Shown: piece after piece, positions 54,059 through 63,430 of the stretch
How positions within the stretch are numbered: position 1 is the stretch's first letter
Layout of the letters: every line of letters begins with the position of its first letter
Assembly: GCF_039541115.1 (NCBI RefSeq)
Contig: NZ_BAABFP010000008.1
Span: forward strand, 248,001-312,000
Direction of reading: 5' to 3'
Source of the DNA: Angustibacter luteus
GTDB lineage: Bacteria > Actinomycetota > Actinomycetes > Actinomycetales > Angustibacteraceae
Length of the DNA: 64,000 nt
Notes under the pieces: model-generated
What the model was told of the DNA's origin: nothing
The model's input: only the letters and a program-made list of their open reading frames with translations
The model's database searches: none
Position numbers and translations under genes: made by a program

Positions 54059-54075
54059 GCTGACACCCTCGCCGC

Positions 54076-54750
54076 ATGCGCAACGCGTTCCATGAAGGAC
54101 TCGACCACACGTCCGACCAGCTCGTCGAGATGACCCGGCTCGCCGGCTCGGCGATCGCCCGTGCCACCACGGCGCTGCTCGACGCCGACCTCGCCGTCGC
54201 CGAGAGCGTGATCGCGGCGGACGAGCAGATCGACCGCATCCAGCGCGAGCTGGACGAGCTCGCCCTGGACATGCTGGCCCGTCAGCAACCGGTCGCCACC
54301 GACCTGCGGACGATCGTCACCAGCATGCGGATGAGCGCGGACCTGGAGCGGATGGGCGACCTGGCCCGGCACGTCGCGAAGGTCGCCCGCCGTCGGTACC
54401 CCGACTCCGCCGTCCCGGCGACGCTGCGCGCGACGCTGCTGGAGATGGGTCAGGTGGCCGAGCGGATCGTCGCCAAGGCCGGGTCCGTGATCGCCTCCCG
54501 GGACGTCGCGCTCGCCGTCCAGCTGGAGCAGGACGACGACGAGATGGACCGCCTGCACCGGCAGCTGTTCAACCAGCTGCTGAGCGGCAACTGGCCGTAC
54601 GGCATGGAGGCGGCCGTCGACATCACCCTGGTCGGCCGCTACTACGAGCGGTTCGCCGACCACGCCGTGTCCGTCGCCCGCCGCGTCGTGTACCTGGTGA
54701 CCGGCGAGTGGCACGAGTCCTACGACCCCACCGCCGCACACACCCCCTGA
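54076..54750 (+). CDS. phoU: Phosphate signalling regulator PhoU
   Basis: A 224-residue PhoU with two three-helix bundles, each with the metal-binding E(D)xxxD pattern (ADLERMGDLARHVAKVARRR and RYYERFADHAVSVARR). PhoU dampens signalling from the phosphate transporter to the histidine kinase. It is divergent from senX3-regX3 and follows a PHO box. Two tandem hairpins lie between it and gpmA. Confidence 0.94.
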   Translation: MRNAFHEGLDHTSDQLVEMTRLAGSAIARATTALLDADLAVAESVIAADEQIDRIQRELDELALDMLARQQPVATDLRTIVTSMRMSADLERMGDLARHVAKVARRRYPDSAVPATLRATLLEMGQVAERIVAKAGSVIASRDVALAVQLEQDDDEMDRLHRQLFNQLLSGNWPYGMEAAVDITLVGRYYERFADHAVSVARRVVYLVTGEWHESYDPTAAHTP

Positions 54751-54774
54751 CCCCAGCGCGGCGCCCTCCCGGCA

Positions 54775-54841
54775 ACCCCGGATAGTCCGCTATTCGGGGT
54801 CATCCGGCCGCCATGACCCCGGAAAGACCGCTATTCGGGGT
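54775..54841. repeat. Two tandem hairpin repeats between phoU and gpmA
   Basis: A 26-bp unit, ACCCCG...CGGGGT, occurs at 54775-54800 and 54816-54841, 41 bp apart. The copies differ at two positions. The first folds into an 11-bp stem with one G.T pair and a 4-nt loop; the second has weaker inner pairing. They can terminate both convergent genes. The near identity of two copies suggests recent duplication or selection. Confidence 0.65.
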
Positions 54842-54855
54842 GATGGGGGGCGGGC

Positions 54856-55608
54856 TCAGCGGCCTTGGTTGGCGACCGCGGCGGCGGCCTCGGCGGCGGC
54901 GTCCGGGTCCAGGTACTCCCCGCCCGGCGTCAGCGGCGTCAGCTCGGCGTCCAGCCGGTAGACCAGCGGCATACCGGTCGGGATGTTCAGGCCGGCGATG
55001 GTCTCGTCGTCGATCCCGTCCAGGTGCTTGACCAGAGCCCGCAACGAGTTGCCGTGCGCGGCGACCAGCACCGTCTTGCCGTCGACCAGGTCGGGCACGA
55101 TCCCGTTGTGCCAGTAGGGCAGGAAGCGCTCGAGGACGTCGGCCAGGCACTCCGCGCGGGGGGCGGCGGCCCCGAGGTCGGCGTAGCGCGGGTCCCGGGA
55201 CTGGGAGTACTCGGAGTCGTCGTCCAGCGGCGGCGGCGGGACGTCGTACGAGCGGCGCCAGAGCATGAACTGCTCCTCGCCGAACTCCTCCAGGGTCTGC
55301 TTCTTGTCCTTGCCCTGCAGCGCGCCGTAGTGCCGCTCGTTCAGCCGCCAGCTGCGCCGGACGTTGATCCAGTGCCGGTCCGCGACGTCCAGCGCGATGT
55401 TCGCCGTCGTGATGGCGCGGCGCAGCAGGGACGTGTGCAGGACGTCGGGCAGCAGGCCACGGTCGCGCAGCAGCTCGCCGCCGCGTCGTGCCTCGGCCTC
55501 GCCCTTCTCCGACAGGGCCACGTCCACCCAGCCGGTGAACAGGTTGCGGGCGTTCCACTCGCTCTCGCCGTGGCGGAGCAGGACCAGCGTGTACGGCTCG
55601 GCGCTCAT
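54856..55608 (-). CDS. gpmA: 2,3-bisphosphoglycerate-dependent phosphoglycerate mutase
   Basis: A 250-residue glycolytic mutase. [20 protein letters not shown] contains the catalytic His13, [16 protein letters not shown] follows and the second His lies in [15 protein letters not shown]. The length and motifs are standard for the dPGM type. It interconverts 3- and 2-phosphoglycerate. Neighbours mshA, YbjN and senX3-regX3 are in the order known from mycobacteria. Confidence 0.96.
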   Translation of the reverse strand: MSAEPYTLVLLRHGESEWNARNLFTGWVDVALSEKGEAEARRGGELLRDRGLLPDVLHTSLLRRAITTANIALDVADRHWINVRRSWRLNERHYGALQGKDKKQTLEEFGEEQFMLWRRSYDVPPPPLDDDSEYSQSRDPRYADLGAAAPRAECLADVLERFLPYWHNGIVPDLVDGKTVLVAAHGNSLRALVKHLDGIDDETIAGLNIPTGMPLVYRLDAELTPLTPGGEYLDPDAAAEAAAAVANQGR

Positions 55609-55631
55609 GCCGGAAGCCTAGCGAGCGGAGC

Positions 55632-56132
55632 TCAGCGCCCGGTGTCCAGGAGGTGGCGGAACGCCTCCAGGTTGCGGGTCGACTCCCCGCGCGAGACCCG
55701 CCAGTTCCACTCGCGCTGCATCGAGCTCAGGAACCCGATGGTCAGCAACGGGTCGAAGGACGAGTCCGCGGCGTCCAGCAGCGCGCCGAGCAGGCCGTCC
55801 AGGGTGTCCTCGGTGACGCCGACCAGCGGCAGCCGTCCGACGAGGTAGACGTCGCCGGCGTCGTCCGCCGCGAAGGCGATCCCGGTCAGGCGGGCGTTGC
55901 GCCGCAGCAGCCAGCGACTGAACTGCTCCGCGTTCTCGTCGGGGTGCCGGATCACGAACGCGGACGCCGACAGCGAGTGGTCCCCGACGAGCAGCGACAC
56001 CGTGGTGCGCAGCTTGTGCTCGCCGGGGAGGGTGGCGACGACCTCGCCGGGCCGGCCGCCGCGCTCGTGCTCGATCCCGGCCGCCGCCAGGTGGTCGAGC
56101 ACCAGCTGCTCGACCTCGTCGCGTGATGTCAC
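55632..56132 (-). CDS. YbjN domain protein
   Basis: A 166-residue YbjN-type protein. [24 protein letters not shown] and [31 protein letters not shown] give the fold, related to type III secretion chaperones. Function is unknown; it is conserved between mshA and gpmA in actinomycetes. The GTG at 56132 overlaps the mshA stop (GTGA). Confidence 0.88.
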   Translation of the reverse strand: MTSRDEVEQLVLDHLAAAGIEHERGGRPGEVVATLPGEHKLRTTVSLLVGDHSLSASAFVIRHPDENAEQFSRWLLRRNARLTGIAFAADDAGDVYLVGRLPLVGVTEDTLDGLLGALLDAADSSFDPLLTIGFLSSMQREWNWRVSRGESTRNLEAFRHLLDTGR

Positions 56133-57436
56133 CGCACCGACGCTACCGGCGCACCCGGCCGGGCGAACGTCGACGTCGCCGCCTCGTACGCCAGCTCGAG
56201 GCCGTCCACGGTCGCGTCCCAGCTGAAACCGGCCGCGTGCTCGACCGCACCAGCCGCCAGCTCGGCCCGTCGCGCGTCGTCCAGCAGCAGGGCCTCCAGG
56301 TGAGCCGCCCACTGCGCCGGATCGTGCCCGGACACCAGCTCGCCGCTCACCCCGGGCGCCACCGCGTCGCGCAGCCCGCCGACGTCCGCGGCCAGCACCG
56401 GCGTCGCGCAAGCCTGCGCCTCCAGCGCCACCAGCCCGAACGACTCGCTGTACGAGGGGACGACGACCAGGTCCGCCGCGCGGTACCAGTGCACCAGCGC
56501 GTCACCCTCGGCCGGCTTCTCGAAGCGCACGCAGTCGTCGATGCCGAGCTCGCGGGCCAGCCGGATCAGCGAGGTGGGCTCCCGCAGCCCGGACCCGCTC
56601 GGCCCGCCCACCACGGCGACCACCAGCCGGCGGCGCAGCTCGGGGCGTCGGGCCAGCAGGTCCGCGGCGGCCCGCAGCAGCACGTCCGGGGCCTTGAGCG
56701 GCTGGATGCGTCCGACGAACAGCAGCAACGCGGCGTCCGGCGCCACGCCCAGCACGGCGCGCGCGTCCGCCCGACCGTCGGACCCGTCGGCGCCACCAGA
56801 GCCACCGGGGGTGAAGCGCGCGAGGTCCACGCCCGGGTGCACGACGCTGACCCGCCCTGGGTCGGCGCCGTACAGGTCCACCAGCTGGGTGGCCTCCTGC
56901 GCGGTGTTCGCGACCAGCCGGTCGGCGGCCTCGACGACCTGCTGCTCGCCGATCTCACGGCCTGGCGGCTCGGGGTCGTCCCCGTCGGCCAGCGCGAGGT
57001 TCTTGACCCGCGCCATGGTGTGCATGGTGTGCACCAGCGGCACCTGCCAGCGGTCGGCGGCGAGCCAGCCGACCTGGCCGCTGAGCCAGTAGTGCGAGTG
57101 GATCAGGTCGTAGTAGCCGGCGGGGCGGGCCGCCTCCGTGCGCATCACGCCGGACGCGAAGGCGCACAGCTGGCCCGGCAGGTCGTCCTTGCCCAGCCCC
57201 TCGAACGGGCCGGCCGTCACGTGCCGCACGAGCACCCCGGGGGCGAGCTCGGCCGCGGGTGCCAGGCTGCTGCTGGTCGCCCGGGTGAAGACCTCGACCT
57301 CGATGCCGCGCTGCGCCAGCCGGCGAGCGGTCTGCACGACGTACACGTTCAGGCCGCCGGCGTCCCCGGTCCCCGGCTGCGCGAAGGGGGAGGTGTGCAC
57401 GGCCAGCATGGCCACGCGGCGAGGGAGGTCCGTCAC
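56129..57436 (-). CDS. mshA: D-inositol-3-phosphate glycosyltransferase (mycothiol)
   Basis: A 435-residue GT4 enzyme that commits UDP-GlcNAc and inositol 3-phosphate to mycothiol. The signature [20 protein letters not shown] begins the protein; [37 protein letters not shown] and [22 protein letters not shown] are conserved, including the donor-site Glu pair. It starts the mshA-YbjN-gpmA run and lies 36 bp from the end of the GH31-like gene. Confidence 0.95.
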   Translation of the reverse strand: MTDLPRRVAMLAVHTSPFAQPGTGDAGGLNVYVVQTARRLAQRGIEVEVFTRATSSSLAPAAELAPGVLVRHVTAGPFEGLGKDDLPGQLCAFASGVMRTEAARPAGYYDLIHSHYWLSGQVGWLAADRWQVPLVHTMHTMARVKNLALADGDDPEPPGREIGEQQVVEAADRLVANTAQEATQLVDLYGADPGRVSVVHPGVDLARFTPGGSGGADGSDGRADARAVLGVAPDAALLLFVGRIQPLKAPDVLLRAAADLLARRPELRRRLVVAVVGGPSGSGLREPTSLIRLARELGIDDCVRFEKPAEGDALVHWYRAADLVVVPSYSESFGLVALEAQACATPVLAADVGGLRDAVAPGVSGELVSGHDPAQWAAHLEALLLDDARRAELAAGAVEHAAGFSWDATVDGLELAYEAATSTFARPGAPVASVR

Positions 57437-57472
57437 GCCGTAGGCAACGCAGACACGGGGCTCCCCTGTTCC

Positions 57473-59767
57473 TCAGGAGCCGGTGGAGGAGTCGGGTACC
57501 CCGCTGGGGGGCTGGCTGGGTGCCAGCAGCCCGGCACCGGCGAGCGCCTGGCGGGCCGCCGCACCGTCGTCGTCGCCGGCCCGGTAGAGGACGACCGGAC
57601 GTCCCAGGGATGCCGAGATCGTCACCTGCTCGGGCACCGCCACGTCGGTGGCGGTCGCCCCGCCGGCCGGGACGTCCGGCTCGGCGACCGCGTACCGCTC
57701 GCCGGTGAACAGGTTGACCCAGGTGCCCGGGGGCAGCTTGGCCTGCACGGTCCGCGCCCCGGCGGTCAGCACGGGGACGACGAGCAGGGAGCGGCCGAAG
57801 AAGTACTCGCCCTGGGTGCTGTCCTGGCTGAGCCCCGGCTCGCTCAGCCATACCGGGCGGACCACGGGCAGCCCGTCCCGCTCGGCCTGGCGCACCGCGG
57901 ACCGCCGGTACTGGGCGAGGGCCGCGTAGATGCGGCTGCTGCGCACGAACGCCTGCAGCCGGGCCGGGGAGTCCCAGACCTGCGGGGTGCCCGCGGGCCG
58001 GTCGCCGTCCGAGGTGACCAGCAGCGCCCCGAAGGCTTGCAGCTCGGCCCAGCGGCTGAGCAGCTCGTCGCTGCGGCCGCGGCGCCGGCCCGCCCAGCTG
58101 GACACCGTGCTCGTGCCGCCGACCGCCGAGTACGCACTGGTCATCCCGGACAGCCCGGCGTTCAGCACGGCCGGCAGGACGCCGTCCAGCCCGCGGTCGG
58201 ACCAGTCAGTGGCCTGCTGCCCGAGGCCGAACGCGCCGGCGGCCTGCACGGCGTCGCCACCCGAGGTGTCCTGGAGCAGCAGGCAGTCCGGGCGGCCGGC
58301 ACTCACGCAGGCCCGCCGGGTCACCGCCGCCCACAGCGCGGGCCACGTGCTGCGCAGCCCGTCCACCTCGCCACCGGCCGGGCGCGCCGCCGGCGGCAGC
58401 TCGGCGCCACCCAGCACCTGCCAGCCGGAGAGCCGTTCAGCGCGCATCCGGTTCGCCAGCACCTCGGCGTACCAGCTCGAGGCGGCCGGCTGGCTCAGGT
58501 CGACGAGCACGCCGGGCACCGAGCCGGCGTCCGCGTCCGGTACGGCCACCGGCACCGGTCGGCCAGCGGCGTCGACCACCAGGTAGCCGCGCTGGCGGGC
58601 GGTGGCCAGCAGGTTCGGCTCGTCGTCCGGGCCGGCGGCACGCCGGTGCAGGGCCAGGCTCGGGCTCACGCTGGTCAGCAGGCGCACGTCCTTGGCCGAG
58701 AGCCGGTCGACGAGCGCGCGCCACTGCGGGTACCGCCGTCGCTGGCCGCCGTCGGCCACCAGCAGGGCGGCGACCGACGCGTTCGCGTCCAGCAGGCGGA
58801 CTGCGGTGCGCAGCACTCGCTGGGTGCTGCCCCGGACGGCGACCACGGCACCGGCGCTGGCCCAGACGGGGAGCGTGGGCATCCGGCCGACGTCGGCGGA
58901 GTGCGCACCGACCATCTGCGCGGGGGTGCCGTCGTACAGCAGGGACGTCAGCTCGGGCGACCAGACGGTGGTGTCGACCCGGCCGCGGTGCCGTAGGTCG
59001 AGGGTGGTGTACGCGGACCCGTCGACGGCGAAACCGTTGGACGCGCTGGACAGCAGCACGGGTGCCGGCGCCAGCGAGGCGCCCGGGGTGTCCTGGACGT
59101 CGGTGCCGCGGCTGACGATCGGGTAGCGGCCGTCGCGGAGCAGCTCGGCCGCCCCTTGCGCACCACCTCCGCGGAAGGTGAACCCGTTGCGGCGGTAGGC
59201 GTGCATCGCTACGGCGTCCGCCCCGGGGACGCTCACCTGGAACACGATCCGAGAGTCCGGGGCGCGCCGGGTGATGGTCAGCGTGAACGGCAGCGAGTCC
59301 CGACCGTGCGGCTGGTCGTGGAACACCCGGCCGGTGTACGTGACCGCTCGCTCGCCCAGGACGCGTCCGGTGACCTGCAGGTTGCCCAAGGACTGCTCGA
59401 CGACCTCGCGGACCCGCCACTGCGGCCCGTCGTGGGCGGACCAGCCGCCGGCCTCGGGCGTCGCGTCGCGCCACTGCAGGTGCCCGACGGCCGCCGTGAA
59501 CGGCGCCGCCTGGTCGACCCCGCGCCACACGGTGGCCGACTGCCGGCTGACCAGCAGTCCCCCGGCGGCGAACTGCACGTACACCCCGTTGCCGAGCGAC
59601 ACCGCGCCGCGCAGGGCGGGGGTGACCTGCAGCAGCCCCGGCTCGAGATCACTCGCGTCCCGCTGGTCGCGCAGCGCGGGGGCCTGCCAGCCGAGGGCGA
59701 TGCTCACGCTCGCCAGCACCGCGAACCCAGCGATCCCGGCGATGAGGACCCGAGTGGCGCGACGCAC
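57473..59767 (-). CDS. Membrane-anchored GH31-like protein lacking both catalytic aspartates
   Basis: A 764-residue protein with an N-terminal membrane helix (residues 6-27), a beta domain, a (beta/alpha)8 region and C-terminal beta domains as in GH31 alpha-glycosidases. The GH31 landmarks are recognisable but changed. The nucleophile motif, usually ending DFGE, reads QVLGGAE with Leu452 in the Asp position. The acid/base motif, usually GDQ/GDC, reads GQQ with Gln517, and DIGG reads AVGG. ELLSRWAELQAFGALL is retained. It is probably a non-catalytic sugar-binding protein outside the membrane. The GTG start is 25 bp from a divergent methyltransferase start. Confidence 0.78.
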   Translation of the reverse strand: MRRATRVLIAGIAGFAVLASVSIALGWQAPALRDQRDASDLEPGLLQVTPALRGAVSLGNGVYVQFAAGGLLVSRQSATVWRGVDQAAPFTAAVGHLQWRDATPEAGGWSAHDGPQWRVREVVEQSLGNLQVTGRVLGERAVTYTGRVFHDQPHGRDSLPFTLTITRRAPDSRIVFQVSVPGADAVAMHAYRRNGFTFRGGGAQGAAELLRDGRYPIVSRGTDVQDTPGASLAPAPVLLSSASNGFAVDGSAYTTLDLRHRGRVDTTVWSPELTSLLYDGTPAQMVGAHSADVGRMPTLPVWASAGAVVAVRGSTQRVLRTAVRLLDANASVAALLVADGGQRRRYPQWRALVDRLSAKDVRLLTSVSPSLALHRRAAGPDDEPNLLATARQRGYLVVDAAGRPVPVAVPDADAGSVPGVLVDLSQPAASSWYAEVLANRMRAERLSGWQVLGGAELPPAARPAGGEVDGLRSTWPALWAAVTRRACVSAGRPDCLLLQDTSGGDAVQAAGAFGLGQQATDWSDRGLDGVLPAVLNAGLSGMTSAYSAVGGTSTVSSWAGRRRGRSDELLSRWAELQAFGALLVTSDGDRPAGTPQVWDSPARLQAFVRSSRIYAALAQYRRSAVRQAERDGLPVVRPVWLSEPGLSQDSTQGEYFFGRSLLVVPVLTAGARTVQAKLPPGTWVNLFTGERYAVAEPDVPAGGATATDVAVPEQVTISASLGRPVVLYRAGDDDGAAARQALAGAGLLAPSQPPSGVPDSSTGS

Positions 59768-59792
59768 CCGCTGAGCATGTCACCCTCGATCC

Positions 59793-60608
59793 GTGCGGGA
59801 CGACCTGGGACGACGCGGGCAGCGGCCCGTCGGTGCGATCACCCGCGGCACCACGAACCCGAACCGGCTGCGCCGGGTGGACCGGTGGATCGCCGGCCCG
59901 CTGGCCGCGCGCTGGCGCTCCGTGGCCGACCCGCTGGTCGTGGACCTCGGCTACGGGGCATCGCCGGTGACCGCCGTCGAGCTGCTCGCCCGGTTGCGCA
60001 CGGTGCGGCCGGACGTCGAGGTGGTGGGGCTGGAGATCGACCCGGCCAGGGTGGCCGACGCCCTGCCGCTGGCCGGTCCTGGGCTCACGTTCGCGCTCGG
60101 CGGTTTCGAGGTGCCGTTGCCGCGGGGGCGTCGCCCGGTGGTGGTCCGGGCGTTCAACGTGCTCCGTCAGTACGACGAGAGCGAGGTCGCCACGGCGTGG
60201 GCCACCGTGCGGGGCCGGCTGGCCGAGGGTGGTGTGCTGGTCGACGGCACCTGCGACGAGGTCGGGCGGCGCTCGACGTGGGTCGCGGTGGACCGCGAGC
60301 GAGGGCCGGTCTCGCTCACCCTGTCGATGCGCCTGCGCGGGCTGGACCGACCCTCGGACGTGGCGGAGCGGCTGCCGAAGGTGCTGATCCACCGCAACGT
60401 CCCGGGCGAGCGGGTGCACGGCTTCCTCAGCGCGTTGGACGACGCCTGGGCCCGCGAGGCGCCGATGGCGGGATTCGGTGCGCGGCAACGGTTCCTGGCG
60501 ACCGTGCACCGGGTCGCGGAGGCCGGCTGGCCGGTGCTGGACGGCCCGGCGCGGTGGCGGCTGGGTGAGGTGGGGGTGGCCTGGGACGCCGTGGCACCAG
60601 GTGGCTGA
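59793..60608 (+). CDS. Class I SAM-dependent methyltransferase
   Basis: A 271-residue protein with a Rossmann-type methyltransferase core: VVDLGYGASPVTAVELLARL is the SAM-binding glycine motif, VVGLEIDPARVADA motif II and VVVRAFNVLRQYDESEV the later strand. The substrate is unknown. The GTG at 59793 lies just 25 bp from the divergent GH31-like start, so its promoter overlaps that region or the start lies further downstream. No clear Shine-Dalgarno is seen. Confidence 0.82.
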   Translation: MRDDLGRRGQRPVGAITRGTTNPNRLRRVDRWIAGPLAARWRSVADPLVVDLGYGASPVTAVELLARLRTVRPDVEVVGLEIDPARVADALPLAGPGLTFALGGFEVPLPRGRRPVVVRAFNVLRQYDESEVATAWATVRGRLAEGGVLVDGTCDEVGRRSTWVAVDRERGPVSLTLSMRLRGLDRPSDVAERLPKVLIHRNVPGERVHGFLSALDDAWAREAPMAGFGARQRFLATVHRVAEAGWPVLDGPARWRLGEVGVAWDAVAPGG

Positions 60609-60635
60609 CGGCGGGCGGCTGGACTGACCAGGTGG

Positions 60636-61913
60636 TCAGTAGCAGCCGGTGACGGTCGCGGCGAGGACGTCCACCCGGTTCTTGATCGCCGTGGTCGCGG
60701 TCTTCCCGTTGACCACGAACGCGAACGCCTTCAGCCGTCCGTCGGTACCCGTCGCGTACCCGACCAGGCTGACGGCGTCCTGGAGGGTGCCGGTCTTGGC
60801 GACGACCTTGCCCCGCGCGCACGTCGCCTGCTTGACGAAGCGCTTGGTCAGGGTGCCGGTGCGGCCGGCGAGCGGCAGGCCGCCGGAGCGCAGCACCGCC
60901 AGGTCGCTCTGGCCGGACTCGAGGAAGTTGTCGACGACCCGGGCGAGCTGGCCCGTCGTCAGCCGGTCGCTGCGGGACAGCCCGCTGCCGTCGAACATCG
61001 CACCCGCGGGGATCTGGACGCCGTCTCGGGCGAGCACGACCCGCTGGGCCTGGGCGGCTCCCGTCCAGGTGGCCGCGTACCCGGCCTTGGTGGCGACCAG
61101 CCGGTTCAGCGCCTCGGCGTGGTCGTTGTCGCTGACCAGCAGCATCTGCTTGACGATGGCGTCCAGGCGCTGGCCCTGCACGCTGGCCAGCCCGGTGGAG
61201 GGCCGGGGGGCGGTGCGGCGGGACACACTCGTGATGGTGGCCCCGCGGGCCTTCAGCTTGGCCGCGAACACCTTGGCCGCGTCCAGCGAGGTGTCGGTGG
61301 CGTGGTGACCGTCGACGACGAGCGCGCGCACCCAGCGCACGTCGGTCGGCACGTAGCTGGCCTTCCAGCCGCGGGCCAGTGAAGGGCGGGAGAAGACGTG
61401 GTCGTCGGCGAAGACGCGGAGCGAGGTCATGCCGCTGACCTCCGCGGCGGTCTGGTCGGCCAGCACGTCCAGGTTCGCGCCGGACAGGCTCGGGTCGCCA
61501 GCGCCGACGAGGTAGACCCAGCTGGGGTGGGTCGCGTCGCGTCGCACCGTGGTGGTGAACCGGTGGTCCGGGCCGAAGACGGTGAGCGCGTTGGTGGCGG
61601 TGATCAGCTTGGCGGTCGACGCCGGCATCCGGCCCACCGAGCCGTTGCGCGACCAGACGACCCGGTTGCTCGCGACGTCGATGACGGTGCCGCTGTAGTG
61701 GGTCCCCAGCACGCTCGCGGCGGCCCGGGTGCTGAGCCGGGCGGCGATCCGCACGTCGGCAGTGGTGGGCACGTAGGTCGTGGCGACCGCCGCGGTGGCG
61801 GCGGTCCTGGTGGCGGCTGCGGCCGGGACGGCGGTCCCCGCTCCCGCGACGAGCGAGCCGGCCAAGGCGGCGAGCAGAGCAGCAGGGACGAGCGCTGAGC
61901 GCGGTGCGGGCAT
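60636..61913 (-). CDS. dacB: D-alanyl-D-alanine carboxypeptidase/endopeptidase (PBP4, S13)
   Basis: A 425-residue exported low-molecular-weight PBP. The chosen start gives a Sec signal peptide (ALVPAALLAALAGSLVAGAG, cleavage near AAA); a longer in-frame start at 61982 would add 23 residues. Active-site motifs are STAK (Ser99/Lys102), SDN and KTGT. It trims or cuts peptidoglycan peptides outside the membrane. It converges with the methyltransferase gene. Confidence 0.92.
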   Translation of the reverse strand: MPAPRSALVPAALLAALAGSLVAGAGTAVPAAAATRTAATAAVATTYVPTTADVRIAARLSTRAAASVLGTHYSGTVIDVASNRVVWSRNGSVGRMPASTAKLITATNALTVFGPDHRFTTTVRRDATHPSWVYLVGAGDPSLSGANLDVLADQTAAEVSGMTSLRVFADDHVFSRPSLARGWKASYVPTDVRWVRALVVDGHHATDTSLDAAKVFAAKLKARGATITSVSRRTAPRPSTGLASVQGQRLDAIVKQMLLVSDNDHAEALNRLVATKAGYAATWTGAAQAQRVVLARDGVQIPAGAMFDGSGLSRSDRLTTGQLARVVDNFLESGQSDLAVLRSGGLPLAGRTGTLTKRFVKQATCARGKVVAKTGTLQDAVSLVGYATGTDGRLKAFAFVVNGKTATTAIKNRVDVLAATVTGCY

Positions 61914-62028
61914 GCCCTGTGGATCGGCCGGGCGGCCCACGACCTTGACCGGTTTCGGGCCGATTCCTCCCAGGCTGGCCATCGGCTCACCATAGCCTCA
62001 GAACCCGCGAGTCAGGCCTGCGCGGTGC

Positions 62029-62454
62029 TCACGACTCCAGCAGCAGGGTGACCGGGCCGTCGCCGACGAGCTCGACCCGCATGTGCGCGCCGAACTCGCC
62101 CGTCGCCACCCTCAGCCCGCGCTCGCGCAGCGCCGCGACGACGTCCGCGACCAGCGGTTCGGCGACCGGGCCCGGCGCGGCCGCCGACCACGACGGCCGC
62201 CGGCCCTTGCGGGTGTCCGCGTAGAGCGTGAACTGGCTGACCACGAGCACCTGGGCGCCGACGTCCAGCGCCGACCGCTCGTCGTCCATGATGCGCAGCT
62301 CGGCGACCTTGCGGGCGATCGTGGCCACCTGGTCCGGCCCGTCGCCGTGGGTGACCCCCACGAGCACCAGCAGCCCCTGGCCCTCGATGCTGCCGACCAC
62401 CTCGCCGGCGACCCGCACCCGGGCCCCGTCGACCCGCTGCACGACCGCGCGCAC
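62029..62454 (-). CDS. dtd: D-aminoacyl-tRNA deacylase
   Basis: A 141-residue [15 protein letters not shown] starts the fold, [17 protein letters not shown] is the active-site signature, and the Gly-cisPro-type motif is in the C-terminal [11 protein letters not shown]. It removes D-amino acids (and glycine) from mischarged tRNA. It starts 10 bp downstream of the asparaginase gene on the same strand. Confidence 0.95.
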   Translation of the reverse strand: MRAVVQRVDGARVRVAGEVVGSIEGQGLLVLVGVTHGDGPDQVATIARKVAELRIMDDERSALDVGAQVLVVSQFTLYADTRKGRRPSWSAAAPGPVAEPLVADVVAALRERGLRVATGEFGAHMRVELVGDGPVTLLLES

Positions 62455-62464
62455 GCCCGCGACC

Positions 62465-63412
62465 TCAGCCGAGCGGGAGCGCCCGCACGGCGCCCACCGG
62501 TTGGCCGTGGCCCAGGACGGGGGCGGCCCGCAGCGCGTCGAGCGCGGACGCCGGGACGCCGGCCACGCGCAGCGCCTCGGCCATCACCACCGGGCGGGCC
62601 CGCTGGCCGCCGTCCGCGATCTTCAGCGCCACGGCGTGGCCGTCGTCCAGCGCCGCCGCGTACACCGCCTCGGCGCCGTCCTTGGCGATCAGCCCCGGGA
62701 CCGCCCGGATCAGCGCCGTCACGTCCCGCCGGGTTCCGCCCAGGTACTCGGGGTGCGCTCGCACGGCGGCGGCGACCCGGCCGGCCTCGGACGCCGCCGG
62801 GGCCACGGCCATCGCCTGGAAGCTGCGGGCCAGTCCGGTCAGCGACTGCGCCATCACGGGCGCACCGCAGCCGTCGACCCCGGTCGCCGTCACGGGCTCC
62901 CCGGCCAGCTCGGCCAGGGTCTGGGCGATGGCCTGCTGCAGCGGGTGGTCCGGGTCCCGGTAGGTCGCCAGGTCCCAGCCCGCGGCCACGCAGGTGGCCA
63001 GCATCGCGGCGTGCTTGCCCGAGCAGTTCTGCGCCAGCGGCACCGGCTCCAGGCCGGTCGCCAGCCAGGCCCGGCGCTCGACGTCGTCGTACGGCAGGTC
63101 CGCGGTGTTCTGCAGGGAGGTCTCGTCGAGGCCAGCCGAACCCAGGATCCGCTGCACGGCGCTCAGGTGGAACGGCTCGCCGGAGTGGCTGGCGGCGGCC
63201 AGGGCGAGCAGCTCACCGTCCAGGTCGAGGCCGTGGCGCAGCATGGCGACGGCCTGCGCGAGCTTGTTCGACGACCGGGCGAAGATCTGCTCCTGGGGGT
63301 CGCCGGCGGCCGCCAGCACGTCGCCGTCCGGACCGAGGACGACCACGCTGCCGTAGTGCACGGACTCGACGAAGCCGGAGCGCACGACGTGCGCGAGAGG
63401 TGTGGCGGGCAT
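62465..63412 (-). CDS. Asparaginase (asparaginase II family)
   Basis: A 315-residue protein of the rhizobial-type asparaginase II family. [40 protein letters not shown] and [11 protein letters not shown] are the conserved segments, including the SxxK-like pair and the Cys/Lys residues of the active site. It should hydrolyse asparagine, though relatives vary. It lies 18 bp downstream of the GGDEF gene. Confidence 0.92.
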   Translation of the reverse strand: MPATPLAHVVRSGFVESVHYGSVVVLGPDGDVLAAAGDPQEQIFARSSNKLAQAVAMLRHGLDLDGELLALAAASHSGEPFHLSAVQRILGSAGLDETSLQNTADLPYDDVERRAWLATGLEPVPLAQNCSGKHAAMLATCVAAGWDLATYRDPDHPLQQAIAQTLAELAGEPVTATGVDGCGAPVMAQSLTGLARSFQAMAVAPAASEAGRVAAAVRAHPEYLGGTRRDVTALIRAVPGLIAKDGAEAVYAAALDDGHAVALKIADGGQRARPVVMAEALRVAGVPASALDALRAAPVLGHGQPVGAVRALPLG

Positions 63413-63430
63413 GCGCCGAACCTACGGGAC

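Noticed and set aside
56123-58996. A 957-residue plus-strand frame opposite mshA and the GH31-like gene
   Set aside because: Composition is typical of an antisense shadow (Arg, Gly, Gln, Val, His), with no domain, whereas both minus-strand genes are well supported.
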